Origin: DATJGR01 sp963812255
GTDB taxonomy: Bacteria > Pseudomonadota > Gammaproteobacteria > Pseudomonadales > Azotimanducaceae
Length of the DNA: 64,000 bases
NCBI GenBank assembly: GCA_963812255.1
Contig: CAWEUM010000005.1
Span: forward strand, 248,001-312,000
Direction of reading: 5' to 3'
In this document: piece after piece, positions 28,901-37,064 of the stretch
Layout: every line of letters starts with the position of its first letter
How positions within the stretch are numbered: the first letter of the stretch is position 1
Made by a program: the position numbers and the translations under genes
The notes under the pieces: model-generated
Told to the model about the DNA's origin: nothing
Seen by the model: the letters and a program-made list of their open reading frames with translations, nothing else
Databases searched by the model: none

Positions 28901-29146
28901 CTTCGCAAGCGTGCCGATCGTCGGGCCGGGGCGACATGGCTCGAACGATCCATCGACGCCGCGCGCAACGCTGAGTGTGCGCTGGACGAACTCGTTGCCG
29001 CGAACATCCTCGCCGAGGATCTCATCGAGGCAGGTCGGTTCGATGACGCGCGGCGGCGGCTGATCGAGGCCAGCGAGCGGTTCATGTCGGGATTCGATCT
29101 GCCAACGGTGATGCGAACGAAGGAACTGATCAGTCGGCTCGCGTAG
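25961..29146 (+). CDS. Zinc-ribbon, class III cyclase and AAA/STAND ATPase signalling protein
   Basis: The product has 1061 residues from ATG 25961; upstream in-frame codons exist but lack family features. Order: zinc ribbon at the N-terminus (CAQCDATLASGARFCHQCG), class III nucleotidyl cyclase domain about 38-216 (VMFCDIVGSTAL, GDGILAYFGYP, ARIGIHTGPVVVG), AAA ATPase with Walker A GDAGVGKTRL about 264 and a VLCVEDLHWCDPS Walker B region, then a long TPR-like helical tail. Such proteins link ATP-driven sensing to cyclase-like domains; active cyclisation is not certain. Convergent with the FAD enzyme, overlapping by 17 bp. Confidence 0.85.
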   Translation: MANCAQCDATLASGARFCHQCGAPSSARQTQDASAERRHLTVMFCDIVGSTALSQRLDPEALSEELARYHSICTKVIARYDGFVAQYLGDGILAYFGYPRAHEDDAERALRAALEVQAALGESRTVHAASGERIEARIGIHTGPVVVGRVGDGARREIAAIGITTNIAARVEAEAAPGTVVVTEATLRLVPGIFHVQDLGLRALKGVTRAIRLFEIQRQTGAPSRALSARSLAPLVGRASEARALLDCWTQVTQHFGQAVLVSGDAGVGKTRLVAEFRENLAAQQVTWLDTFCSPFAHGIAFQPIAELLGRGFGFDRITRPAERTALLERLDIGTLPAERVVPYLVALLELPNSARFPMPQISGALQRERTLEALTLLLLTLADLQPVVLCVEDLHWCDPSTLEVLGRMVRRIGEASAVLVLTARHEFVVPWADDTAAQIHRIALKRLTNDDARRLAEYTVGEHPLPAQVLDQLIQRADGVPLYLEELAKNVIEADADDPIAMGVPATLQDSLTARLDRLGDAKPIAQVGATLGREFEYAVIASLPEVAGETLDGGLSELVAAQILYRRGSPDRPSFLFKHALLQETAYESQLLSVRRRRHADIVEALEDKFSAIVTDQPERLALHCAEGGLRLKAARYFEAAGRRAVSRIANIEAIAYYRHGLTHLSAVPEDLEQHQLEIALRCGLGGPLGATKGHLAPEAVENFARVRELADLVGEGPQQIPAWIGLVTFYMTATSMRDIRDVGSAIIKSVAAFGERNAIYAMGSLLLGTAEACLGTMSRAVAFFEKVVEIGAAGLIPPPASVHQPDMIVLAKAAMGTLLFNMGDPARALSVQEAAIARARELDHANSLIVALLLKSLSHYFGDDPVGAKPFVDEGIALATRTDFRTHLGQLLVYRGWIRTSAADEAGVEDVTTGIDAYRSMGGVSTSAWIMTVGARVLCDVGRDDAALAMVDDVEHLLERNGELNFRSHIYLTRARVLRKRADRRAGATWLERSIDAARNAECALDELVAANILAEDLIEAGRFDDARRRLIEASERFMSGFDLPTVMRTKELISRLA

Positions 29147-30737
29147 CGCCGGTACGCCTGCTCAGCTGCTTTTCGAGTTGATTAACGCGCGCTTCCAGGC
29201 TGTTTCGCCAATGCAGTTGTGCGACCGGATTCGCGGCGGGGAACATGATACTCGCCTCGTAGAAGCGATACAGGGCATCGGCCTCGTTCATTCCGGCGAA
29301 CGGGTACTGCCACTGCGGGAACAGCTTTGAGGCGACGATCATTGCCGAAATCAGCGCGCCCTCCTCGCTGTCCTGCAACGTGTTGTTGCCGGCGAACCAG
29401 ACGTTGCCAAGTCCCTGGATGTGGTGCAGTTGCTTGGCGGAGTCATAGAAATACGAGCCGAGGAAATGGCCATGGCGCCATTGATGGCTGTAGTAGGGAT
29501 TCGCCGGGGGGTGTTGCGGGACGTCGTGGCCGTACATCGACAGGTACCAGCCGGATGGCATCCCGGGTACGATGTTGTTCAGCACCCAAGTCGAGTACGT
29601 GTGTGTGACGTCATACGGCGTGTCGTACGGTTCGTGGGTTCCGCCCCGCGCGTAGTAAGCGGTGAACTGGATCGTTTCGTCGCGCGGTTTGAAATACGGC
29701 GGGAATACGCCTTCATCCTGATGGATAAAGCAGGCCCCCCCCTTCAGCGGAAACTGCTTGTCGGAAATATATGGCTGCTGCACGCCGTAGAAGGGATTCC
29801 TATCTAGCATCTCTCGATTCGCGGTCATGTCGGTGGTCAGCACGACGACGTCGAAGTCCTGCGAGCGGGTCGCCGGTGCATTGCCGTCCGGCGGGGTCTC
29901 AACCCACGATACCCTCACAGGAGTGTCCGGTGCTGTCGTCAACGATGCGACCGAGGTGACCGTGGCGTCCGTGAAAAACGTCGCGCCCTTTCCTGCAGCG
30001 AACGAAGCCATAGCGTCGATCCACGTGCTGCTGCCGTTGTGGAATCGCTGCCAGCCGACGCCCGGCGAGTTGAAGCTGCCCAGGCCATGCATACCTTTGT
30101 TGAGTGGGATAAAGATCGGCACGAGGTCCACGAAGGTAGCGTCGAGCATCATCTGCGTTCCGCCGTAGCCATTGAGAATGCTCAGGTACGGCATCAGAAA
30201 ATAATTGATGAAGTCCTGCGAGTAGGCCGCACCCTTCTGAGCCTCCGTGCAGAAGTAGTCGGCGAGCTTCATTTCGAGGTGACCCGTCAGCGCGGCGGTG
30301 TCCACCGCAGCTTCGAAGCGAAGACACTCGACGCGCAGGCGCTCGGTCGACAATTGCGCGAAAACCGGGTTGGCTGGGTCGCGGTAGTTGGCGAAATTTC
30401 CCCAGTTCAGCTCCGGCTGAAATGTCGCAGAGATCTTCAGTTGTGGATGCTCGTCGAGCACTACCTGTCCGGCGAACTCGGGACGTTTAAGCATTTCGTG
30501 CAGGTTCGGATACAGCAGGCCGCAGACGAACTGCACACCGAGGTCGACGAGGTAGGTTTGACTCGAGCCATCCGGCTGCACTGGGATCGTCAGCGAGTGG
30601 CCTCCAAGGCGCGCTTCATTGTGAATGACGGTGACCGTGCACTGATCCGCAACCGCTTGCTGGGACGTCAGCGCCCAGGCCAACGACAGGCCGGCAGCAC
30701 CGCCACCCACGATACAGATGTTCGTCTTGTCGGCCAT
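29130..30737 (-). CDS. FAD-dependent amine-oxidase-like oxidoreductase
   Basis: The product has 535 residues from ATG 30737 with GGAGG 8 nt upstream. The N-terminal ICIVGGGAAGLSLAWAL is a Rossmann dinucleotide fold for FAD, followed by NEARLGGHSLT, and a C-terminal GLGNVWFAGNN resembling the second FAD segment of phytoene-desaturase/amine-oxidase relatives. The final about 25 residues look coiled-coil like (NSLEARVNQLEKQL). Probably an oxidase or desaturase; substrate unknown. It precedes nothing obvious downstream; the gene upstream (30770-31093) is on the same strand 32 bp away. Confidence 0.82.
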   Translation of the reverse strand: MADKTNICIVGGGAAGLSLAWALTSQQAVADQCTVTVIHNEARLGGHSLTIPVQPDGSSQTYLVDLGVQFVCGLLYPNLHEMLKRPEFAGQVVLDEHPQLKISATFQPELNWGNFANYRDPANPVFAQLSTERLRVECLRFEAAVDTAALTGHLEMKLADYFCTEAQKGAAYSQDFINYFLMPYLSILNGYGGTQMMLDATFVDLVPIFIPLNKGMHGLGSFNSPGVGWQRFHNGSSTWIDAMASFAAGKGATFFTDATVTSVASLTTAPDTPVRVSWVETPPDGNAPATRSQDFDVVVLTTDMTANREMLDRNPFYGVQQPYISDKQFPLKGGACFIHQDEGVFPPYFKPRDETIQFTAYYARGGTHEPYDTPYDVTHTYSTWVLNNIVPGMPSGWYLSMYGHDVPQHPPANPYYSHQWRHGHFLGSYFYDSAKQLHHIQGLGNVWFAGNNTLQDSEEGALISAMIVASKLFPQWQYPFAGMNEADALYRFYEASIMFPAANPVAQLHWRNSLEARVNQLEKQLSRRTGATRAD

Positions 30738-30769
30738 CGGGACGCCTCCCGCGCGGCAGCGTTCGTTCG

Positions 30770-31093
30770 TCAGGCTTTCGCGACGTAGTTCGCGCGCCGG
30801 CATTCGTCGATCGTGCTCGAGATGCCGCTCCAGACGCTCTTCTCGGGAACGATCCACGTCTTGTGCAGCAACGTGTAGCTCAGATCACCGCTGCTCGTAT
30901 CGAGCTCGAAGCCGAGCTGCACCTCCCAGCCCTCTCCCTTCGTGGTCGCCGTTCCCTTGTTGGCATTCGGCGGCACGTAGTTAGTGCCATGAGCCTGGTG
31001 GCTCTTAGACTTAACGCACTCGAAGATTGCTTGCGTGATGCCCGTGAAGGTCTTGCTGTCGCTCAACCTTCCGCTCCCGCAATCCGCTTTCAT
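30770..31093 (-). CDS. Small hypothetical protein co-oriented with the FAD enzyme
   Basis: The product has 107 residues from ATG 31093; an upstream in-frame start is possible. No domain is recognised. The sequence contains two Cys (ADCGSG, FECVKS), a central beta-rich region (WEVQLGFELDTSSGDLSYTL) and a charged tail. No signal peptide. Spacing (32 bp) suggests an operon with the FAD oxidoreductase. Confidence 0.6.
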   Translation of the reverse strand: MKADCGSGRLSDSKTFTGITQAIFECVKSKSHQAHGTNYVPPNANKGTATTKGEGWEVQLGFELDTSSGDLSYTLLHKTWIVPEKSVWSGISSTIDECRRANYVAKA

Positions 31094-31128
31094 TATCAGT
31101 CTAGGCACTGAGCCGGACCATGTCCATG

Positions 31129-31188
31129 GTTACTGTCAAGCTGAGTGGGCTTTCGCGACCATTGTCGTATGAACCGATCAGCCGATTG
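31129..31188 (+). mobile_element. IS6-family left-end relic
   Basis: About 60 bp match the left terminus and first seven codons of the IS6 element at 6049 (TACTGTCAAGCTGAGTGGGC, then ATGAACCGATCAGCCGAT). Identity ends abruptly at 31188. Confidence 0.8.
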
Positions 31189-31252
31189 ACGTTCCCCCCA
31201 ACAGGTCCCCAACTCCATTGAGAGTGGTTGCCATGGTGACGTTGACCCCTTA

Positions 31253-31678
31253 GTGGAGTCGTTGAAAAAGGAACAGCGATTGAGCCGGCTTAACTCCAGA
31301 AACCGCTCAATGTCGGAGCAATCCACGCCAGGGATTCTGCTCGAAGGCACATTCCAGTCCGCAGCTGAAATGATCACGGTCGATGGCACTAGAGTTCCGC
31401 TCGTCGAAATACTTCGCGAAAGCGACGTCAACCATCCGGCGTACTAGAGTCCCACACGGCTCGGATGGAGCGTCATGTGCGCCGCCACAACGCCGCTCGG
31501 GCGTTTTGCGCAATCAGATACCAAGACCGAACCGCTCTACAGCTATCGCGGCGAGGAAATGCCGCTGTATGCATGGTCGAAGAACAAATATCGAACGCTC
31601 TTGCAGCGAGTGAATCGCAGGCTCGGCTTCGCACGAACAATTGAACATCCATATCGCGGCCGGTTACCGAAGCCCTAG
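31253..31678 (+). pseudogene. HTH-type protein interrupted by an in-frame amber codon
   Basis: The frame is open from 31253 to 31678 except for TAG at 31445-31447. Both halves align without any shift to the intact protein at 49390-49761: GTRVPLVEILRESDV versus GVRIPLAEVLNRSGV before the stop, and TKTEPLYSYRGEEMPLYAWS versus AKTEPLYAYHGKQMSLHAWS after it. The C-terminal YRTLLQRVNRRLGF region looks like a helix-turn-helix of the type found in phage HNH-associated proteins. A single substitution would explain the stop. Confidence 0.75.
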
Positions 31679-31847
31679 CGCGGATTTCCTAGATGCCGTG
31701 TGGTTCATGCGGCTACGGCGCCCAGCGCGGTGCGACAGGCCTGCGTCGAACAGTCCTTTAGCGATTTCCGGACTGCGGTTTGCGATGCCCGCAATCTGCG
31801 TGTCGATTTCTGAGCTTGAGCATCTGCGTAACCGCCAAGCCCACGCG

Positions 31848-33614
31848 CTAAGACAGTCGCGCTTCAAACAGCGAGCATGTCTTGGAACAGTAACCACACG
31901 CGCTACAGATTAAGCGGTGGCATTCCTGACACCAATCGGTCTCTCCCAAGTGAATCGGGTTCTTCCCGCACTTCGGACCTGAACGTAGCCACCCGCCACA
32001 GTAGGCTATCAGCGTGTACCACTCGCCGCTTGAGGAGTCCTCGCCCAACAGAACGGCCGGGTGTTTCAAACTGAACCGATGAAAGGCCGTCAGCCGATCT
32101 TTTGCATTGCTCCAAATGGCATCGAGCGTGTGGATGAGATTCGCGACGTACCGCTGCGAGTCGAGCAAACCCAATGGGGAAGAGTGGGAGTCCACATACA
32201 GCCATGATGTCCACTGGTTCGGGGAATACTGGGTCTTGTGTACCTTCAGTCGCTGTAGCGTAAACCCAAGAATCGCGAGGAAAAGCGATCGACGCGAGAT
32301 GCCAAGGTCGTCGTCCAGAACTCGCAGGAGTTCCCAAATTTCTGGGTCACAAGAGTTCTTGAAAAGCGGCTCGACTAGAGCGCGGTCGTTTACGAATGCT
32401 GCCACCCACAACGGAACCGTTCCGATTTGGCCATCCTTTCGGGCTCTCAGCAGGAGAGCAGTCGCCTTCTCGTGAGCGTTCGCCCTTCTTGGCTGCTGCG
32501 TGATGGGGTATTCGAAGATCCACCCTGGCAGGAACTTTTGTCGGTCCAACCCGACCATCGTGAGCGTCCCCGCAAACTGCCTTTCCACCCATCGAGAGAG
32601 GTCGGAGAGTTGACCGCGCGTCACCTCACCGAGAATGGTTACCGTGCCCGTTTCACCACCTCGTACCTGCTGGATTGTTAGGTATGACGAAAGTGTGCCC
32701 ACAACGCCGACTTCGGTGCGCACCGCTTTTCCCGAGATTTCTTTGTGTTTGACGCAGTGTTCGGAATAGCTTTCCGGGCTTGAGTACGACCGGCGCGAAT
32801 TCTTGACATCAAGCGGGATGTCATCGACCAAGAGATCGTGCGACTTCCAAGCGTCCGAGTGCGGATCGAGTTGTTGAATCGAAATGTCGGTTACCGACGC
32901 CGACATCTGCTTGTAGTAGTTGATAGCGGCGAGTTCTGCGACGCGGGCCGACCAGAGGCGCGTCAAGTCGTTATCGGAAAGATGCTCCTGCAACGTTAGC
33001 CAGATGTTTCCCGACTCAGTTCGAGGTCTGGGGACATCCCTCCAGCGAGCAATAAGTTTCAGGTCTTCTTGATCGATTTTGGAAACAGCTTGTTGATAGG
33101 CGTATTCGCTGTAAGCGATATCACCATGGAGGGCGCGCAGTTCGTTCTTAGTCCTCTCGTAGTCGGCCCGATTCTGCTCGTCGAGGTGAATCCGTAGTTC
33201 TTGCTTCAGCTCGTTCCCACGGAGAATTGGCTCTAGCGCTTCCTCCGACTCTGTCTGTGCAATGACGTCACGGAGAGTTTTCTGCGTTGAGGGAAGAAGC
33301 TGGTCTCTGACCTTCTTCATGCGGAAAAAGACCCTCTCTGCCGCATCCGTATGTATGCGAATTTGCTCTCGTGTGGCTGTTCCGTGCTCCCGCGCCGTCA
33401 GGAACCAAGCATCGTTTTGGCCTTGCTCCTTCTGAAGAAAAGCAAGTTCCGAAATCAATGCGTCTTTCGCAGCTTGCGCGCGATGAAGTCGCTCGTGCCT
33501 GTCGTGCGCTCGTACTAGGGCGCGATGTCTTAGTGACTCTCCAATGCGGTTTCTGTCTCGTGGATCGAGGCGTTCAAGTTGCGCTCGTAGAACATCGGAC
33601 TCTTGATCCGTCAT
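31848..33614 (-). CDS. Putative PD-(D/E)XK nuclease with coiled-coil N-terminus and C-terminal zinc fingers
   Basis: The product has 588 residues from ATG 33614 (GAGG upstream). Residues about 1-200 are highly charged and predicted helical/coiled coil. In the middle, a helix with Glu227 (RVAELAAINYYKQM) is followed by WKSHDLLVDDIPLDVKNSRR, where Asp260, Asp269 and Lys271 fit the E...D...DxK pattern of PD-(D/E)XK endonucleases. Residues 539-580 hold eight Cys in zinc-finger spacing (C539, C549, CxxC 562/565, C570, C573, C576, C580). No family name is recognised. Context among mobile-element relics suggests a defence or mobile-element nuclease; that is inference. ATGA overlap with the small ORF upstream suggests coupling. 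Confidence 0.7.
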   Translation of the reverse strand: MTDQESDVLRAQLERLDPRDRNRIGESLRHRALVRAHDRHERLHRAQAAKDALISELAFLQKEQGQNDAWFLTAREHGTATREQIRIHTDAAERVFFRMKKVRDQLLPSTQKTLRDVIAQTESEEALEPILRGNELKQELRIHLDEQNRADYERTKNELRALHGDIAYSEYAYQQAVSKIDQEDLKLIARWRDVPRPRTESGNIWLTLQEHLSDNDLTRLWSARVAELAAINYYKQMSASVTDISIQQLDPHSDAWKSHDLLVDDIPLDVKNSRRSYSSPESYSEHCVKHKEISGKAVRTEVGVVGTLSSYLTIQQVRGGETGTVTILGEVTRGQLSDLSRWVERQFAGTLTMVGLDRQKFLPGWIFEYPITQQPRRANAHEKATALLLRARKDGQIGTVPLWVAAFVNDRALVEPLFKNSCDPEIWELLRVLDDDLGISRRSLFLAILGFTLQRLKVHKTQYSPNQWTSWLYVDSHSSPLGLLDSQRYVANLIHTLDAIWSNAKDRLTAFHRFSLKHPAVLLGEDSSSGEWYTLIAYCGGWLRSGPKCGKNPIHLGETDWCQECHRLICSACGYCSKTCSLFEARLS

Positions 33615-33949
33615 CTGAACCTCGACACTGTGACGTGGCAGAGAGTAGCAGGGTTCGCTGGGCACATTGGTATTGGGATCGCTCTTGTAGTAACCACCAG
33701 ACCTTCTGTGGATTGCCAAAACCCGCACGACGAGCGCTGCTGATTGCGGTACGAGCGAGCGTGCGACCGACTGAACGACGACCGCTTCGAGAAAAGAGCT
33801 TGCCGAGCTGCCCCCCCAAACGCACCACCAATTCCAGTGCCGACACCAGGCAGCAAGCTCGTCCCAAGGGCCGACCCGACAACTGGCAAAGCACGCCCAA
33901 TCAAACTATCAGTGATGAGGTCTGTGCGAGTCGGGCTCCTTCCTTCCAT
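33611..33949 (-). CDS. Small Gly-rich hydrophobic ORF overlapping the nuclease start
   Basis: The ORF has 112 residues from ATG 33949 (a 134-residue version starts at 34015). A glycine-zipper-like hydrophobic stretch, LPVVGSALGTSLLPGVG followed by TGIGGAFGGAA, lies near the N-terminus, while the C-terminal half is low in recognisable character. Its TGA overlaps the nuclease ATG by 4 bp, typical of real operon pairs, but no RBS is evident and the tail composition is odd. Could be a small membrane-active partner or a chance frame. Confidence 0.35.
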   Translation of the reverse strand: MEGRSPTRTDLITDSLIGRALPVVGSALGTSLLPGVGTGIGGAFGGAARQALFSKRSSFSRSHARSYRNQQRSSCGFWQSTEGLVVTTRAIPIPMCPANPATLCHVTVSRFR

Positions 33950-34441
33950 TCGATCTACGCTAGGTTTTTTCGATGTCCAAAGGCCGGTAGTAGTCCTTGC
34001 CCTGGCGGGCGTCAACGACGTGTCGGCGAATCGGGCTGGTTATCGCGTCGAGGATCATTCCCCCCAATTCAAGTGTTCACCTTGCGCCTCGCTATGCTCG
34101 CAGTCGAGCCGAGTAGAGACGTTGGGGATAACCATATTCGAACTGGGGCGCTGGGTTCCGTCCCCGCGATCCGCAGCGCGGCACCCCTGTGGAGCGCAAT
34201 GGGGATCGACCTCAATCAGCGCCGGAAGGCATTTGCCACGGAAGTGCAGCGGATTGTGGACGAAGCTTCGTAGCACTGGCTACCGCTCGACGCGACGGAC
34301 GGTGACCGTATCACCAAGCGATGGCTGGGGTCTCGATAGATGGGGTCGGAGCGACTACTCCGCCCCCAGAAGGGATGAAAGACTGACAAACGGCAAGCGA
34401 CGTCTGATACTCGGCGAAGCTCTCTGCAGGGGAACTTCGCC
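33950..34441. other. Degenerate region, possible C-terminal relic
   Basis: No intact gene is seen. A plus-strand frame ending at 34273 finishes with MGIDLNQRRKAFATEVQRIV, which could be the C-terminus of a NWDAIGAIG-family protein, but the similarity is too weak to assign. Confidence 0.35.
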
Positions 34442-34915
34442 ATGACGTGGGATGCAGTTGGCGCGCTCGGCGAGATAGTCGGTTCGATCGCCGTCATCCT
34501 GACGCTGCTTTTGTTGATTCGGCAGATTCGGGAAGCGACCAACGCTACACGCGCCGCGACGATGGAATCCATCGGGAATCGGATTCAGGAGAGGATTCTG
34601 CTGCAGGTTACCGACACAGACTTGGCCGCATTGCTCGTGCGCGCAACGCACGCTGCGAGCCTGGTGGAGTTCAATGACGTCGATGCGCACCGGCTGAAGT
34701 TCTGGTATTTCTCGATGTTCAATCACCAGCAACTCGGCTTCAACCAGGCGGCGCTGAGCGCCACCTCGACGTCGGATTTGGAATTCCGAAGATCATTCCT
34801 GATCCAGCGTCTAAAGGATCCGATTGTTCGTGAGTGTTGGAATATCGCCAAGTCGGGACAACAGTTCAATCTCAGGGAGGAGTTCGTTGCCTTTGTCGAG
34901 GAAGCAGTTGAGTGA
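34442..34915 (+). CDS. NWDAIGAIG-family single-span membrane protein, copy 1
   Basis: The product has 157 residues. The N-terminus MTWDAVGALGEIVGSIAVIL begins the family motif and one membrane helix (about 8-27), followed by IRQIREATNATRAATMESIG and a soluble helical C-terminal domain of about 110 residues. It is preceded by a GCAGGGGAA ribosome-binding stretch. Topology predicted: short N-terminus, one helix, large soluble part. I know no assigned function for this family. It is the first of many related copies up to 50.8 kb, and converges on the cytochrome gene. Confidence 0.8.
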   Translation: MTWDAVGALGEIVGSIAVILTLLLLIRQIREATNATRAATMESIGNRIQERILLQVTDTDLAALLVRATHAASLVEFNDVDAHRLKFWYFSMFNHQQLGFNQAALSATSTSDLEFRRSFLIQRLKDPIVRECWNIAKSGQQFNLREEFVAFVEEAVE

Positions 34916-35002
34916 TGCGCCGCGACAAATGATTGGTTGCCAGTTGCTCGGGTGTCACGCTTGTTAGATGCAACGTCGCCGATGCGACGTTGGTGGCGAT
35001 GC

Positions 35003-36001
35003 TCATCGCACGACGCTCGCAGCCGACGCGTTTTCACTCCAGTTGATGACACGTCGTTGGGTTTTCGGCAACGGCGCGAACCGGATGACCGCATGCTTCA
35101 CCGGTTGAATCGTGCGCAGGTAGTCGTAGATCGCTCCGAGGTCGGGTGCGGTCATGTTCGAGTACAGCCACCACGGCATCAGCGTATTCGGTGAGTGATC
35201 CGGTACCGGCGCACCAGGCGAATCGCGCACGGCCTGGAATCGCGCAACGAACACATCGCGACTCCACGTGCCGATACCGGTCTCGAGATCCGGCGTGATG
35301 TTCGCCACGCGGATGATGCCCACGCCCGGGATACGAAATTCTCCGCCGCCCGCGAACGGTTTATCAGCCGCTGACGACCCGGCTGCGCCGCGATGACAGC
35401 CGTTGCAAGTAGCCAGCGCCGCAAGATACGCGCCGCGCGCTTCAGTGGCGGCGTCCGGCGGCGGTCGCTGCAGCGAATTCGGCTTCAGCCGAACAGCCGC
35501 GCGCTCGACGTTGGTCTCGAACGGATAGGGACCGGCCTGAATCGGCGGCAATGATCTGAGATGCGCGATGATCGCGTATAGCTCTTCGCGTTCGAGCGCG
35601 CGATAGGTTGGCCACGGCATCTCCGTGTGCAGCTTGCGACCGTCGGGCCGAATGCCCAGCGTCAGTGCGTCGTACAGTTGCCGATCGGTCCAGCCAGCGA
35701 GCGCGAAAGGTGTGATGTTGGGCGACACGGCTTTGTCACCCAGCGCGCGGAACATCAGACCACCGGCGAATCGCCTGCCGGGCTTTGGCGGATAAGCGTA
35801 GACGGACGTATCACGCTCGCTGTGGCATCCCACGCACGCCATGACGCTGGTCAGCAGATACTCGCCGCGCGCGACCCGATCAGCCGTGCGTTCGATCGTG
35901 AGATCTGAGTCCGCCGCATTTGCGCAGGCGATGAACGCAACGAGGCACAACGCCCCAACGAACTTGAGCGCATTCGATCCCCATCGATCGCAGGGCTTCA
36001 A
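35003..36001 (-). CDS. Diheme cytochrome c
   Basis: The product has 332 residues. TTG 36001 is the best start because it overlaps the preceding TGA (TTGA) and leads straight into a signal peptide (KFVGALCLVAFIACANAA). Two c-type heme sites are visible: CVGCH (about 56-60) and CNGCH (about 199-203), with candidate Met ligands downstream (TEMPWPTYRAL, LMPWWLYSNM). It would be periplasmic, carrying electrons from a dehydrogenase. Being last in an operon with family members copies 2-4 is unusual and may hint that those membrane proteins work near respiration. Confidence 0.88.
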   Translation of the reverse strand: MKPCDRWGSNALKFVGALCLVAFIACANAADSDLTIERTADRVARGEYLLTSVMACVGCHSERDTSVYAYPPKPGRRFAGGLMFRALGDKAVSPNITPFALAGWTDRQLYDALTLGIRPDGRKLHTEMPWPTYRALEREELYAIIAHLRSLPPIQAGPYPFETNVERAAVRLKPNSLQRPPPDAATEARGAYLAALATCNGCHRGAAGSSAADKPFAGGGEFRIPGVGIIRVANITPDLETGIGTWSRDVFVARFQAVRDSPGAPVPDHSPNTLMPWWLYSNMTAPDLGAIYDYLRTIQPVKHAVIRFAPLPKTQRRVINWSENASAASVVR

Positions 36002-36522
36002 AGGCCAGCGCCGAGCGAGCGTAGCGCCTCCTCATATTCCTGCACAAACGCCTCATTTTCCTGCACAAACGCCTCATTGAAGGCGCCCGGTGTATTCATG
36101 CGGCGCCAGCTCCAGCGAAATCCCGGTATCCGTTCCAGCATATCCGTCAGTCGGGCGCAAATCGCCAACCGCTCTGAATCATCTTTCGCGGTGAGGTAGA
36201 GCGCCTGCATATTCTCGACCGTGCTTCGATTGAGCGCGAGATATTGAAAACTACGCGCGGGAGACGCTTCGAACTTAGCGTTGAAATCGGCCTCAGTCGA
36301 TTGACCGTACTCTTGCATGAGTTCTGCAACCTGCGCATTCGTCGACCAGATCATGCCCATGTCGCGCATGGCCTTGGCGCGCTCCCACACCACGACGGAC
36401 TCGGCCGCCTTGCGCGATTCGCGTATCTGCACGACCAGGTAGGCCAACGTCGCCAGCACGCCGATCGAACCGACGAATTCGCCAATGCTGCCCAAGGCCG
36501 AGATGACTTCGACGTTTGTCAT
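35998..36522 (-). CDS. NWDAIGAIG-family membrane protein, copy 2
   Basis: The product has 174 residues. N-terminal variant MTNVEVISALGSIGEFVGSI leads into the single membrane helix (GVLATLAYLVVQ), then IRESRKAAESVVVWERAKAM. The C-terminus carries a short duplication (NEAFVQE twice) made by two 21-bp DNA repeats. Its ATG overlaps the stop of copy 3 (ATGA) and its own stop overlaps the cytochrome start, so it is translationally coupled on both sides. Confidence 0.82.
   Translation of the reverse strand: MTNVEVISALGSIGEFVGSIGVLATLAYLVVQIRESRKAAESVVVWERAKAMRDMGMIWSTNAQVAELMQEYGQSTEADFNAKFEASPARSFQYLALNRSTVENMQALYLTAKDDSERLAICARLTDMLERIPGFRWSWRRMNTPGAFNEAFVQENEAFVQEYEEALRSLGAGL
36036..36077. repeat. 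Tandem 2 x 21 bp repeat inside copy 2
   Basis: Two adjacent copies of a TTCCTGCACAAACGCCTCAT unit encode the duplicated NEAFVQE heptad near the C-terminus. It is in frame, so it lengthens the protein by seven residues, probably by replication slippage. Confidence 0.8.
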
Positions 36523-36986
36523 GTTTCCTCGCGCGCCGCCCCTACTCGTGCAACGTGGTCAACGAAATCCGGTGTGAACAAATACTTGAACGTCGGCCAG
36601 TATTCCTGCGCCCATGGCTGGCTCATGTAGGTTGCCAGGCGAGTTCGGTACGTCTGGAAGACCTGGTCGTCCACTCTGCCCCGTTTGTGTTGCAAGAAGA
36701 CGTGTTCGGAAAACTTCATGCCCCGTACGAACCAGACTCTCACCTTCGTCTTCTCGGAAGCAGTGACCGTCTCTCCGAGCAGTATCCTGTCGAGGATATT
36801 GACAATGTCGGTGTGCAAGTCGGAATCGAACAACGCGATGTTCTGTTCCTGAATGGCTTGCAGCGCGGAGTCCCGCACTTCCTTGGTATTCAGCTTGATC
36901 TGATGGGCGAGGTAAAGAAGAGTCGCCAGCACGCCGATCGCGCTGAGCAGGTCTGCAATTGCTCCAACCGCGTCCCAGTTCATCAT
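36519..36986 (-). CDS. NWDAIGAIG-family membrane protein, copy 3
   Basis: The product has 155 residues. MMNWDAVGAIADLLSAIGVL begins the family motif and helix, then IKLNTKEVRDSALQAIQEQN. The soluble part has EQNIALFDSDLHTDI and ends RVGAAREET. It overlaps copy 2 by 4 bp (ATGA). Copies 2 and 3 share only the N-terminal helix and general C-terminal pattern, so they are old duplicates. Confidence 0.82.
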   Translation of the reverse strand: MMNWDAVGAIADLLSAIGVLATLLYLAHQIKLNTKEVRDSALQAIQEQNIALFDSDLHTDIVNILDRILLGETVTASEKTKVRVWFVRGMKFSEHVFLQHKRGRVDDQVFQTYRTRLATYMSQPWAQEYWPTFKYLFTPDFVDHVARVGAAREET

Positions 36987-37064
36987 CGCCTCAAATATCG
37001 TCCGAGTTGCGCGGCGCGAACGTTCGGCGGCGGCGCCGCCTGGCGTCGCCGTTGGGCCAACCCG

